DNA of 64,000 bases from Clostridia bacterium. Lineage in GTDB: Bacteria; Bacillota; Clostridia; Christensenellales; CAG-917. A model generated the notes under the pieces. It was not told where the DNA came from. It was given only the letters and a program-made list of their open reading frames with translations, and did no database searches. Of the stretch, positions 50,300 to 61,000 are shown piece after piece (positions within the stretch are counted from its first letter, which is position 1; the number at the start of each line of letters is the position of its first letter). The position numbers and the translations under genes are program-made. The stretch spans positions 1 through 64,000 of the forward strand of contig JAFZMH010000009.1 of the NCBI GenBank assembly GCA_017553325.1, given 5' to 3'.

Positions 50300-51679
50300 A
50301 TGACGCTGGAAAACAAAGCCGGATTCTTCAAAAACGTGAGAAAAACCAAGTGGGCGAACGTCGTCTACTGGATGTTTCTTTATACTTTCGTTTTTATGGT
50401 GGCGACCAAGTATTTCATCTATGAAGACGGGCTTTTGAGTTTTGATTTTTCGATGATGGCGATGTATCAGCACATCGCGCTGCTCGGGAGCATAATCGTC
50501 GGGTTTGTGGTTTTGAACCGTCATCGTCTTGAACTGCCCAAGCGCATACTTTGCATACTGTCCGCGGTTATGATATTGTTTGGGGCGATATTTGACGGCG
50601 CGAGATCGAACCTCGTGTATTGCATATTGCTTTCCGTCCTGCTCGGACAACTTGCGGACTGTTCGCTTCTCACCTACATCTACGAGATGAACAACAGCGA
50701 GCGACTTTTCGGCATAGTGCTTGCGCACCTGCTCGTGGCGGGCGTGAGCGTGTACGGAATAAGGTTTAATCGCACGACGGCGGAGTTTTGGTGGCTGATA
50801 TTTGCCATGAGCATCGTGGCGTCGGTGATGAGTTTTTTGGAACGAAAGGACACGGAGTGGGAGATTGCGGTGGCGGAGACCTTCCAAAAGAAACTGTATT
50901 TTCCGCTCATACTTGCCTGCATAGGCGGAATAATCGCCGTGTGCAGCAGTATGCTCGTTATGGAGGAACTCGTGCCGACTTTGCCAAACGCGAGATATTT
51001 CTTCTTTGGCGGAGCGGCAATCGGAGCGGTCGTATATCTTGCGGAGTACAGGTTTTTGCCAAAACCTGCGACGGGGACGCTCGTCTCGGGGTTCGCGCTT
51101 GCGGTGGCGGGTATATTCTGCTACGTTGCCGGAGTTGCAACTTGGGTGAAATATATGGCGGCGGCGTTTGCGGGCGCGACCTTCAATATGTGTATGATGA
51201 ACCTCTACTATATACTTTGCAACATCATTCGCAAGTACAAAGATTCGCACATGCTCAAAATCGCGCCTATCGTGTCCAACTTTATGGGTATACTCATTGC
51301 GGTTGCCGCGACGTTCGCCTTCTTCAACATTGACGAAAAGGGCGTCAGGATTTGGTTGTCCGTCTGCCTTGCCGGGGACGTCATAGTGATTGCCACGTCG
51401 GTATTTTGGGACAAAGCCGTATCCGTCACCGCGCAACAGGAAGAGTACGTGCAGTTTGACACCACCATCACCAAGGCGCAGGCGTACGAGGCGGTTGGGC
51501 TCACCGAAAAGGAAGTCGAGTTTGCCGACTTGCTCGTCGAAGGACTTTCGCTTCGCGAAATCGCAAACAAACTCTATATCAGCGAAAATACGGCAAAGAC
51601 TCACAGGAAAGCAATCTACAAAAAAATGCAGGTTGGCTCTCGAGAGGAACTTGTCGAAAAACTCAGGCATACTGTATGA
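50300..51679 (+). CDS. Polytopic membrane protein with C-terminal LuxR-type HTH
   Basis: 459 aa. About twelve hydrophobic segments (20-385), arranged like an MFS-type membrane domain, are followed by a LuxR/GerE DNA-binding domain at about 400-457 (LTEKEVEFADLLVEGLSLRE, then NKLYISENTAKTHRKAIYKK). Such one-component membrane regulators are common in gut anaerobes and thought to sense small molecules at the membrane and bind DNA directly. The targets are unknown; the large lipoprotein gene just downstream is one candidate. A weak CAGGGC precedes the ATG. Confidence 0.88.
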   Translation: MTLENKAGFFKNVRKTKWANVVYWMFLYTFVFMVATKYFIYEDGLLSFDFSMMAMYQHIALLGSIIVGFVVLNRHRLELPKRILCILSAVMILFGAIFDGARSNLVYCILLSVLLGQLADCSLLTYIYEMNNSERLFGIVLAHLLVAGVSVYGIRFNRTTAEFWWLIFAMSIVASVMSFLERKDTEWEIAVAETFQKKLYFPLILACIGGIIAVCSSMLVMEELVPTLPNARYFFFGGAAIGAVVYLAEYRFLPKPATGTLVSGFALAVAGIFCYVAGVATWVKYMAAAFAGATFNMCMMNLYYILCNIIRKYKDSHMLKIAPIVSNFMGILIAVAATFAFFNIDEKGVRIWLSVCLAGDVIVIATSVFWDKAVSVTAQQEEYVQFDTTITKAQAYEAVGLTEKEVEFADLLVEGLSLREIANKLYISENTAKTHRKAIYKKMQVGSREELVEKLRHTV

Positions 51680-51855
51680 AGACGGTGATTTTGCGCAAAA
51701 ATGCGCAAAATAACCCCCAAATCACCCCCTGTGTGCGCTCGTGCAATATTGAAAAATATAGATTGAATCTATATAATGGGACTTGAGGAAGAATTTTTCA
51801 AGTTCTTTTTTATACGAAATTTTATAATTTGCCGAGATATCGGCAAGGAGGAATT

Positions 51856-54800
51856 ATGAACAAGAGATTTATCTTGACGTTGGTGCTTGTGTTGGTGCTT
51901 GTGCTCGCGATAGGACTTGTCGCCTGCAACAAGAACAACAGCGGGAACCAAACTCCATCCGAAAATCCGAGCGGTGGCGAAGTAACCCCGGGTGGCGAAG
52001 TAACACCGGGCGGTGAAGTAACACCGGGCGGAGAAGATAACCCGAGCGGTGGTGAAGTAACACCGGGCGGAAACGACAACCCAAGCGGTGGTGAAGTAAC
52101 CCCAGGTGGAGATGTGACTCCGGGCGGTGATACCCCTGGTGGAGACGTGACTCCGGGTGGCAACGATAACCCGAGTGGCGGAGAAGTCACCCCAGGTGGA
52201 GAAATAACCCCTGGAGGGAATGACAATCCGAGTGGCGGCGACGTGACCCCGGGTGGAGACGTGACTCCGGGCGGGAACGATAACCCCAGCGGTGGCGACG
52301 TGACCCCTGGTGGAGACGTGACTCCGGGCGGAGACGAGTTGGAAATGCCCGACTACATTCAACCTGAGCTCGGCGCTGTCTACGGACAGACGCTCGGCGA
52401 ACTTGTATTGCCTGACGGGTTCACTTGGGACGAGCCGCTGGACACGCCGGTTGGCACCTTTGGTGAAAGTTATTTCCACGTCACGTACACTCCGGAAAAC
52501 ACGGAGAAGTATCAAATCGTGAGAAACATCCCCGTGACGGTCACCGTTTCGAAGGCTACCCCGAGACCGGCGTCCGTTGGCAGACTCGATGCGACTTACG
52601 GACAGATGCTCGGCGATATCGAATTGCCGGAGGTCCCCGGCGGAACGCTTGCTTGGGAAGACTCATGGACGACGGACGTGGGCGCATTGGGCGACCACGT
52701 GTACAACGTAGTTTATACGCCGAACGATCTTGCCAACTATAACGAAGTGGTCGTCCCCGTGACCGTAGTGGTCGGAAAGGCGACTTACGATATGAGCAAC
52801 GTTTTGTTTGACGATCTCGAAGTTGAGTACACGGAGAGCGAGCATTCGATTTCCGCAGTCAATTTGCCGGAAGGCGTGAGCATAAAGGGCTACAAGATTG
52901 ATGGCGAAGAAGGCAACAGCGCGACGAACGCCGGCGTCTATGAGATCGTGGCAAGTTTTGTCGGTGACGCAAATCACAACGACATTCCCGACAAGAAAGC
53001 GACGCTCACGATAACGAAGGGCGTGCCGTTCATCATTTACAACGGCACCACGACGTTCGTCTACGACGGCACGGCGCATTCAATCGAAGGCGCAACGGCG
53101 TCCGGTGAAGTGAGCTATGAAAACAACTCTTTCACAAATGCAGGCACATACGAAGTCAAGGTTTTGACGACGGAATCGGCAAATCGTCGTGCAGGCGAAA
53201 CGACTATCGTTGTCATCGTTGAAAAGGCTATGCCGCAACTTGACAGCACGAATGCGGTCACCGAGTACGACTACGACGGCAATGCGCACGGTTTGGCAGG
53301 TTACGTTGCAAACAGTGGCGGAGCGATCACCTACGACAACAACAGCTACGTCAATGCAGGCAATTATTTTGTCACCATTCACGTTGCCGAGACCGAAAAC
53401 TATTTGGCAGGCGAATTTGAGGACATGGGCTTGACGATAAGCAAAGCGACTTACGACATGAGCGGAGTAGTGCTTGAGTCCAATCAAAACGTCGACTACA
53501 ACGGTTCGGCGCAAGTGATTGAAGATCCGACAAATCTGCCCGACGGCGTGACGATCGCAGGTTACAATTATGAACTTGACGGCGTGCCCGTAAACGAAGC
53601 GGTCAATGCAGGCGTGTATTACGTTTTGGTGACGTTTGATGTTGAAGATAAAGACAACTATGAAGTGCCTTATGGCATGAACGTCACATTTATGATCAAC
53701 AAGATCTTCCCGACGCTCACAATCACGAGCGACCTCACCAAGTTGCATGATGGCAACCCTGTCGGCGAGGTCACATACGAGACGAACAGCGACGGCACGG
53801 CCGTGACGATCGATTATAGATGCTGGGACGACTATGACGTGCACTTTAATGAAGCCCCGTCCGAGGCAGATGCCTATTACGTCCGCGTCACGATTATGGA
53901 CGGCACGAACTACTACTACGTGTCCGAAGAGAGATTGTTTTTCATCCTGCCTTATGAAAAACTCATCATGAGTGCCGATACGCATCTTTCCGACTGGGAT
54001 CTCCCTGAGGGATACGCTTGGGACTATGAGGATATGAACGTCTGGTACGTCGGCGAGCATTATTATCCCGTCACCTACACGCATGCGGGCACGATGCAAG
54101 AGGTCAAGACGTTGTATCCGGCGTTTGTCAAAGACGACAATTATTCACATGAGAACGGGCGTATTTATGACGCAGACCTCACGCTCGTGTTTTATGGCGA
54201 AGACGGCTATCCGGCATCAATGTGCTACGTTCTAAATGGCAACGTCGACGGAGCATTTGACAGTAGCGTCATAAAGGAAATTTGCATCACGGACTTTGGT
54301 GCGATAGACCCAACTCATCGCTATTATATTGTAAAGCGCGCCATTTATAGTTGGAATGAAGAAATCAGCGAAGAAGAGCAAGTCGGTGCCTTAGAATCAA
54401 TTTATTGCGTACTCGCAAATGAAGACGGCAACGATTTGTCTTTCCCGGTAATGGGCGAAATCGAATACGTCTACAACGGAAAAGCATGGGACGAATGGGA
54501 TATGAAAGTCAACGACGTCACGGTCGTGTTCTATGACGACAATAGACTCGCAACGTTCTACGGCTTTGTCTATGACAAGACAGAAGTCCCCAAATATGCG
54601 TTGCCACTTCTTGGTTGCGACTGGGGGCTTGAACAAGGCTATATCGTTGAAAATGCGTTTGATGAATTATTTGAAGTGCAACAGGACGGCAGTTTGAGAC
54701 TCCTCGTAGGAAGCGTTGAATATCTCTATCATGCAAAGCATTTCAATTATAATACCGGTGAATTGGAAGACGAAACGCTTCTCTTTGGCGTCATCAACGG

Positions 54801-56967
54801 TCAACATTATCACCGCGTCTATCCGGGCAATCTCACACTTGAACAGGCGTTGGCAACGGAGCCTCATCTCGGCGCGGTACTCAACACCCCGCCGGTTCCG
54901 CCTGCGACGACGATTGAGACAGACAACGGTATGACGTTTGAAATCGTGGATGAAGGCGAGATTGAAAGAAGCTACGCGGGAAGCGAATTCCTTTATCATT
55001 ACAACATATTCGTCAGCGAGTATAGTGGATATATGGATTGCACCGCCTATTTCTACATCGACGGCGAGCATAAAGTTGCTCTCTTCAGAGACGATTGGAT
55101 CTCGAATTTTGATGGCATTGACGTCGCTTATGCAGACGATATTCTTGATGGCGAGTGGAGCTTTGATCCTGCAACAAACACGGTCACTTATGCTGATGTT
55201 GTGTTCAAGGTTGTCGACGCCTACGGCACGTTGCAAAGACAAATCGGCGAGATTCGATATATAACCGACTATGACACTCAAACTTTCGTGTTCTACGAAC
55301 TTGAAAACGGCGATCTTGAAGCAGTGAGATATGCGTTTGAAGTTTCTGAGGAAGAAATTTTGGCACGCATATTTGAACCTGACTTTGAATACATCGCAAG
55401 TTGGACGTATAACGAACTCGCTCACACCGTTACGTGCTCCGGCATGACGTTCTTTGAGCAAGAGGACGGCAGTCTGTTGCTTGATATGAGCAATGAGTCC
55501 TTCATCTACGTCTATGCTATTCCGAACGGTGTCAATTTTGACATCTTCACCTTGTTGTTCGACAGTTCCGATAGTATTCACGTGCACAGGTTTGACGAAC
55601 CTATCCAAAACGTGGAGAAAGCACTTGCAAAAAAAGCCCTTTCGGAGGGTGTGTCCGTGAATTGTCATTGGAATTATGACCCCGACTTGAGAGCGGTGAA
55701 CAACTTGGAAGACGTCGTTTTGGCAGTGTTGTCATTGAAAAACAACAATCGTACTCTCATGATGAACATTGAAGACGTCGAGTACTCCACGGTCATCACG
55801 TACGGTGGCTACAATTACACGGTGCTCTTCGGCAAGAACGATGACGCCTTAGAATCGAACGTTGCATATTTGTATCCGGTTGTGGGAAGCGCAGAGCAAA
55901 TTCTTGAATCCGGAATGCCTGCAACAATATTTGATATACACGACGTCGGTATGGGCAATAAGCGCGCGCGTTCATTGGTGTTTAGTTGGGACTATATGCC
56001 GATTGACGAGAACACGGGTGTATTGGTTATGCGCAACTACGATCACAGCATTGGCATGACGTTCTACGTCGACAGCAACGGCGAACTCACCCATATGCTC
56101 GGCGACCTCGTCTATTATGAGGAAACCAACCCGGGCGAATACGACGCGTTGTTCTTTGACCTCTACGGTTTCAAATATGCGTTCTACTGGGGCGATGCAC
56201 TTGACATCAACGATCCTGACGCTTTGTTGGCGGCATTTGCTGAGCCTTACTATTATGGCGAATGGACAACATACACCATCTCAGGCAACCCATATGCGGT
56301 CACGTTGGTATATTCCTCCGCATACGTCTTTTGCGACGTCTATGAGATTGCAGGTAGCACGGTAAGCGCGGCTGATCCTGACGTCGTGATGGCAGACGAC
56401 CTTGCAAACGCCAGGTTTATTCAAAACGGCACTTTCGGCTACCTCTTGATAACAAGAGGAGACGTGATCAGCGTGTACAGTTGTGGCACTAACGATAAGT
56501 ACGAGGCTCTGGACGATTATGAGAACAACCCTGGCAATATTGAGGCTCTCGGCAGACTCTATGTCGATGGCGACTATGCCTACGTGCTCTATGGTCATAA
56601 CATCTGCTACGTTGTCTTTGATACAACGCAAGGTGATTACGAGATTGCTCCTTATGAACTTGAATATATTGCAATCGTCGACAATGACGTCGATTATGCA
56701 TACATTTACAAATTCGTCACGTGGGGCGACAAGCAAATCGTACTGGATTATAGTATTTATTATTCATACGAAGCCAACTTTGACAACATTGACGACGTCA
56801 CTTATGAAAATGTCAACGCTATGGGCAGAAGTTGCTACGACTGGGCAGAAGGATCTTGGGAAATCGTTGACGACATCGTCATTCAACACTACAACTCAAG
56901 CAGGTATAGGTTCATCATCATTGATGAGCATACGCTTGAGCCTTTGGAAATGCCGTTAATTATCTAA
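51856..56967 (+). CDS. Giant lipoprotein with Gly-Pro repeat stalk and MBG/Ig-like repeats
   Basis: 1703 aa. The signal peptide ends in the lipobox IGLVAC. Residues about 40-161 are a low-complexity stalk built from GGEVTPGG/GGNDNPS units, which would lift the rest off the membrane through the wall. Next come about six MBG/Ig-like modules (about 165-700) with the recurring YGQxLG, YTPxNxxxY and FVYDGTAHSIEG patterns. The C-terminal 1000 residues contain at least eight looser repeats with a pattern like G(E/D)LVYY / GxxxYLY and many aromatic-acidic pairs, not matched to a family. AAGGAGG precedes the ATG at 51856. It is a surface protein, probably adhesive or sugar-binding, but this is inference. 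Confidence 0.87.
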   Translation: MNKRFILTLVLVLVLVLAIGLVACNKNNSGNQTPSENPSGGEVTPGGEVTPGGEVTPGGEDNPSGGEVTPGGNDNPSGGEVTPGGDVTPGGDTPGGDVTPGGNDNPSGGEVTPGGEITPGGNDNPSGGDVTPGGDVTPGGNDNPSGGDVTPGGDVTPGGDELEMPDYIQPELGAVYGQTLGELVLPDGFTWDEPLDTPVGTFGESYFHVTYTPENTEKYQIVRNIPVTVTVSKATPRPASVGRLDATYGQMLGDIELPEVPGGTLAWEDSWTTDVGALGDHVYNVVYTPNDLANYNEVVVPVTVVVGKATYDMSNVLFDDLEVEYTESEHSISAVNLPEGVSIKGYKIDGEEGNSATNAGVYEIVASFVGDANHNDIPDKKATLTITKGVPFIIYNGTTTFVYDGTAHSIEGATASGEVSYENNSFTNAGTYEVKVLTTESANRRAGETTIVVIVEKAMPQLDSTNAVTEYDYDGNAHGLAGYVANSGGAITYDNNSYVNAGNYFVTIHVAETENYLAGEFEDMGLTISKATYDMSGVVLESNQNVDYNGSAQVIEDPTNLPDGVTIAGYNYELDGVPVNEAVNAGVYYVLVTFDVEDKDNYEVPYGMNVTFMINKIFPTLTITSDLTKLHDGNPVGEVTYETNSDGTAVTIDYRCWDDYDVHFNEAPSEADAYYVRVTIMDGTNYYYVSEERLFFILPYEKLIMSADTHLSDWDLPEGYAWDYEDMNVWYVGEHYYPVTYTHAGTMQEVKTLYPAFVKDDNYSHENGRIYDADLTLVFYGEDGYPASMCYVLNGNVDGAFDSSVIKEICITDFGAIDPTHRYYIVKRAIYSWNEEISEEEQVGALESIYCVLANEDGNDLSFPVMGEIEYVYNGKAWDEWDMKVNDVTVVFYDDNRLATFYGFVYDKTEVPKYALPLLGCDWGLEQGYIVENAFDELFEVQQDGSLRLLVGSVEYLYHAKHFNYNTGELEDETLLFGVINGQHYHRVYPGNLTLEQALATEPHLGAVLNTPPVPPATTIETDNGMTFEIVDEGEIERSYAGSEFLYHYNIFVSEYSGYMDCTAYFYIDGEHKVALFRDDWISNFDGIDVAYADDILDGEWSFDPATNTVTYADVVFKVVDAYGTLQRQIGEIRYITDYDTQTFVFYELENGDLEAVRYAFEVSEEEILARIFEPDFEYIASWTYNELAHTVTCSGMTFFEQEDGSLLLDMSNESFIYVYAIPNGVNFDIFTLLFDSSDSIHVHRFDEPIQNVEKALAKKALSEGVSVNCHWNYDPDLRAVNNLEDVVLAVLSLKNNNRTLMMNIEDVEYSTVITYGGYNYTVLFGKNDDALESNVAYLYPVVGSAEQILESGMPATIFDIHDVGMGNKRARSLVFSWDYMPIDENTGVLVMRNYDHSIGMTFYVDSNGELTHMLGDLVYYEETNPGEYDALFFDLYGFKYAFYWGDALDINDPDALLAAFAEPYYYGEWTTYTISGNPYAVTLVYSSAYVFCDVYEIAGSTVSAADPDVVMADDLANARFIQNGTFGYLLITRGDVISVYSCGTNDKYEALDDYENNPGNIEALGRLYVDGDYAYVLYGHNICYVVFDTTQGDYEIAPYELEYIAIVDNDVDYAYIYKFVTWGDKQIVLDYSIYYSYEANFDNIDDVTYENVNAMGRSCYDWAEGSWEIVDDIVIQHYNSSRYRFIIIDEHTLEPLEMPLII
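51973..52338 (+). repeat. Coding minisatellite in the lipoprotein stalk
   Basis: About 366 bp of tandem 15-45 bp units encoding GG(E/D)VTPGG and GGNDNPS blocks, all in frame. Units differ at third positions, so the repeats are not all recent, but length variation between strains is likely. Confidence 0.85.
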
Positions 56968-57021
56968 AGGCGTTCGGTCTTTGACCGAGCGGGATGAGAG
57001 AAGAACCAAAAACAACATTAT

Positions 57022-57056
57022 CTTTCACCTGCGCGCATTATGCGCGCAGGCGAAAG
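57022..57056 (+). promoter_or_regulatory. Strong hairpin in leader of the 57099 gene
   Basis: CTTTC-A-CCTGCGCGCA-TTA-TGCGCGCAGG-C-GAAAG: 15 pairs with one A-C mismatch and no T run. It is about 40 bases before the start codon. Confidence 0.5.
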
Positions 57057-57098
57057 CACAAAACGGAAAACGAAAAAATATTTTTTGAGGATATAACT

Positions 57099-57905
57099 AT
57101 GGACAAAATTATTATCGCACTCAAAAAGCCGGCAAGACTCTTGCTGCTCATCTTCGTGGGCGCGTACGCGCTCTTCGAACTTATCTATGCGATAGGCAGA
57201 ATGGACGCAGGCGGCGGTGACGCCATCGCGGGCGGACTCTTCTTCCTCATCGCTTTCTGCGGGCTAGCCTTCGCGCTTATCTTTGCGCTCATCAAAAAGA
57301 ACGAAACCGCGGCGAGATTTATCGGTCTTGCATGCTTCGGCTTTTTGGCGGTAAGTTTGATATACGGCTTGCTCGGCGGCGCAGGGGGAGATTCTGCCCT
57401 CGACAGCGCGGTGTTCGCCTTTGACTTTATGGCGGCGCTCGCAGGCATCGCAATCTTTGCGATGATGATACTCGGCTTGTTCTTGCCCAAACTCAAAGAA
57501 AACAAGATTATAGCCCTTGTGTCAATCTGCTTGCTCCTCGCGTTCCTGTTCTTCACCTTGCTCGCGAGACTCTTGGAGTTTGGCGTCTACGGGGAGTTCA
57601 ACCGCAGATACCGCGAATACGGGCTCACTTATCCGTGGTATAGAATAGTCGGCAATCTCGGCGAAATCTTCCTGCTCGGCGCAATTCTGTTCGGCTATCT
57701 CATGCTGTTCGTCAAGACGCCTGAGGTTTCGGAGCCCGCAGAAGCACCCGCCCCTCAAGAAGAGCCCGTGTTTGAAGCGGAAGCAGTCGAAGACGCTCCG
57801 GCAGAAGTCGAAGCGGAAGTTGAACCTGCAGCAGAAGCACCCACACCTCAAGAGGAACCCGTTTTAGAGGCAGAGGTCGAGGCCGAAGTGGTTGAAGAAC
57901 AGTAA
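57099..57905 (+). CDS. Membrane protein with acidic Pro/Ala/Glu tail, unknown function
   Basis: 268 aa. Six or so membrane segments (about 10-205) are followed by a cytoplasmic or surface tail of about 60 residues built from E, P, A and V, in which the unit AP(A/T)PQEEPV occurs twice. I do not recognise the family. The ATG at 57099 after TGAGGAT was preferred to an upstream in-frame ATG at 56994 that would include the leader hairpin. It lies between the two large lipoproteins and may serve them, but nothing in the sequence proves this. Confidence 0.82.
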   Translation: MDKIIIALKKPARLLLLIFVGAYALFELIYAIGRMDAGGGDAIAGGLFFLIAFCGLAFALIFALIKKNETAARFIGLACFGFLAVSLIYGLLGGAGGDSALDSAVFAFDFMAALAGIAIFAMMILGLFLPKLKENKIIALVSICLLLAFLFFTLLARLLEFGVYGEFNRRYREYGLTYPWYRIVGNLGEIFLLGAILFGYLMLFVKTPEVSEPAEAPAPQEEPVFEAEAVEDAPAEVEAEVEPAAEAPTPQEEPVLEAEVEAEVVEEQ

Positions 57906-57929
57906 GTTCTTCAAATAGAAACATTTGAA

Positions 57930-58013
57930 AATGAATTCTCGTGCAACGAGTTCACTTCATGAATTCTCGCAAACTTGCAGTTTGTGAGAACTTGTCGAGT
58001 ATAGCGACAAAAC
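57930..58013. repeat. Hairpin repeats, GAATTCTCG units
   Basis: Two units begin ATGAATTCTCG (57931 and 57959) and fold as CTCG-TGCAA-CGAG and TTCTCGCAAAC/GTTTGTGAGAA. A third smaller hairpin TTGTCG-AGTATA-GCGACAA follows. The style matches the array at 23780-24030. Confidence 0.55.
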
Positions 58014-58061
58014 AATTTTGAAAACAACAAAACAATAAAAAACTCTAAAAGGAGAAACATT

Positions 58062-61000
58062 ATGAAAAAGCATTCAAAACTTTTGCTGATTGTGGCAATT
58101 GTGGTCGTGATGGCGATGCTCGTCGCGGTGCTTACGTCGTGCGGTTTGAAGAACACGGTCGAAAACCTCATGGGCGGCGGAAACAACGGTGACGAAATCA
58201 ACATCTCGGATGACTACGATTCCACCCAAGTTGAGGCGCACCTCAACGCACTCAAGGCGGACGGCGTCTTTGTCAAATTGCAGTTGGACTATTCCGACAG
58301 CGATGACGGAGCCGGCGAAACCGAGTACATGGCGTACGGCGCAAAGGGTGACATCTATTTCTATCAATACGGCGATGCAAACGATCAAGTCTACGTTGAC
58401 ATGAGATCGGATGACTATATCGTCGTTTACGAAATGGACGCGGAAGAAGGTCAAGCACCCGTTTGGACAAAGGAAATCACCTATTACGATCAGTACTACA
58501 CAAAAGAGACCATCCAACGATTGGCGCTCGTTGAAGCGGGAAGCGTTTGGATGTATCTCGCAAATTATGCTCAAGTCGGCGCAGGCGCAGGCACAAAGTC
58601 AACCGCAACGGTTGCAGGACGTTCTTGCGACAAGTACGTCTACAGCGAAGGTTATGCGGGAATCGGCGGCGCGTTCAGTTATTCGCAAGAATACTGCATC
58701 GACAAGGGCACGGGCGTTTGCTTGAAGTATGCGGCATCCGTCAGCGCAACGTCCCTCGAAGGCTCAGGCAGTGCGGCTGTCAACTTTGAAGCAACTCAAT
58801 TCCTCACCACATGGAACCCGACGCTCCCAACCGTTGACGAAGCGCATACAACCTACACCAACGAGCCACAAAACGGTAGCAGCGGTGGCAACGGCAATCA
58901 ACAACAGGGCGACAATCAACCTGCCGCAAGCAACGCGTTTGCAAACAAGATGTTGCTTGTCACCATGACTGCTCCGGCGTTAGACGTACAAACCGACAGA
59001 ATGCTCTCAGAAGCCTACGTCTCTCTCTTTGCAGACGGCACGTTTGAAATGGCAAGCGGTTTCGGATTTATAACCGGTTCATACACGGTGTCCGGCGACG
59101 TGGCAACACTTTCTGCAAGAGCGCTCTACAATGCGCAAGGCGAAGCAAGCCAAAGTATTCCGGCGAGTTATCTGAGTATGCAAATCACCCATTCACTCGG
59201 CTCATATACCTTCCCGATGACGATCACGCAAGAAAACGGGACGACAGTTTCTGTCACTTTGACAATGAGAGCGTCCACGGTTGCTCCAACCCATTCCGGT
59301 GGCAACGAGAGCGGTGAGCAAGGCGAACAAGGTGGCAACAGCGAAGTCGATCCCGGCGGAAACAGTGAAGGCGGTGAAGGCGAAGGTGGCGGAGAAGTCA
59401 TTCACATTGGCGATGAAACCCCGATGTATGACAACTATCCGGTTGCAACATTCCGCGACAATTTGAGCAGATTCTTTGCAAGTGGTCTTTATGTTGAATA
59501 CAACTATAAAGTAGAAGACAAAACCAACGGCAACGGTCAATTTGCCAACGCACACGTGTACGCGGGCATAAAGAACAACATCGGTTTTGTAAAGAACGAA
59601 TACACGGGCTACAGCGCATACTTTGAGTTTGGTGATACGAGCGTAATCGTTCATCCTTACGATATGACAGCCGGCGATTACGACCGCACGGGAACGGAAT
59701 GGGGATACGACGTGCTTGACCTTGACAAAAACGGCGCAATACTCTATGAAGTCTTTGGTTATAACTTCGGTTGGTACGGGTATGGGTATGATTTGTCTCA
59801 AGATTGGGCAAACGCACATGATTTCTTCCAAAGTCTTATGTTCAGATACACGAGAAGAGGCGTCAACAACGGCGCTTATAGAGTGGGTCAAGTATCTATG
59901 CTCGGTCGTGAACAAGAAAAGTTTACGGATGCCGAAAATAACAGCATCGTAATTGACAAGGAAACCGGCATCTGCACGATGTGGGCAAGAAGAGACGCCA
60001 ACGAGAATTTCAGCGCAGTTCAACTCAAGACGGGCAACCAAGTCGAGATAACGCTCTTTGAGCATATCGGCTCCAACCCCGGCGATGAAAACGATGAAAC
60101 GACGATTATCGCTTCTTATCCGCATATCGCCGATTCGACAAATATCGACGCGCTTATTGCAAACGGTTTCTCCGCATCATTCAATATTACTTATAGAGAC
60201 AAAACCGACGTCGAAAGAGTCAGCGATGCAATTACAATCGAAGCCAAGGGTGGAATCTATCACCTCACAAACGGTCAAAATCAAGATGAAGAATTTATCG
60301 TTGATTTCTCCGAGAGTGAAGACTATTATGTCTATTATTTGAAAGAGGACGGCGTATGGACTGCCGAAAGAAAGTACTACGAGCAAGAGAGTACGACGAG
60401 AGCAAGAATGGAGAGCGGTCTCCGTAGCAATATCGACGCTTGCTTCAAGATCGATTCTTCATACGCGCATTGGTCAGGCATGACAAAGACGACGGATACT
60501 TTCTTGGGCAGAAGCGTTGACAAGTTTGTCAATACGATTTCAAATATCACGCTCACGGTTTACGTCGACAAGGCAACGGGCGTCAGCCTCTACAACACGG
60601 TTATTTACGGTCAACCCGGCGCTCAATATACCTATGCAAAGGCGTACAGAGCAACCGCATTCAGCACTCAAGTCAGGTCAATCGAATTGCCTGAAGTCGA
60701 AGTTCAAGTGCCGGCACTCACATATACAATCGAAGAAACTTTCGGCTCAAGCACGACTCTTCAAAACAAGATTTGGGAGCTCTCAGAAGGCGATGGCATT
60801 TATTGTGTTATGACCGCTGATTATGGCGAATATGGCACCCAAACATACACGTATTGGGCAAAGGAAAATAAATATAGTGTTGCAGGCGTTGACTACGAAG
60901 CTGTTTTCGTGATGAACGGTGATACGGGAGTTGTGTATTACAATTCTGAGGGCGATTGGGAAGGCCCGTACGATGTCGACATAGCGACGCTTTCCGGTGC

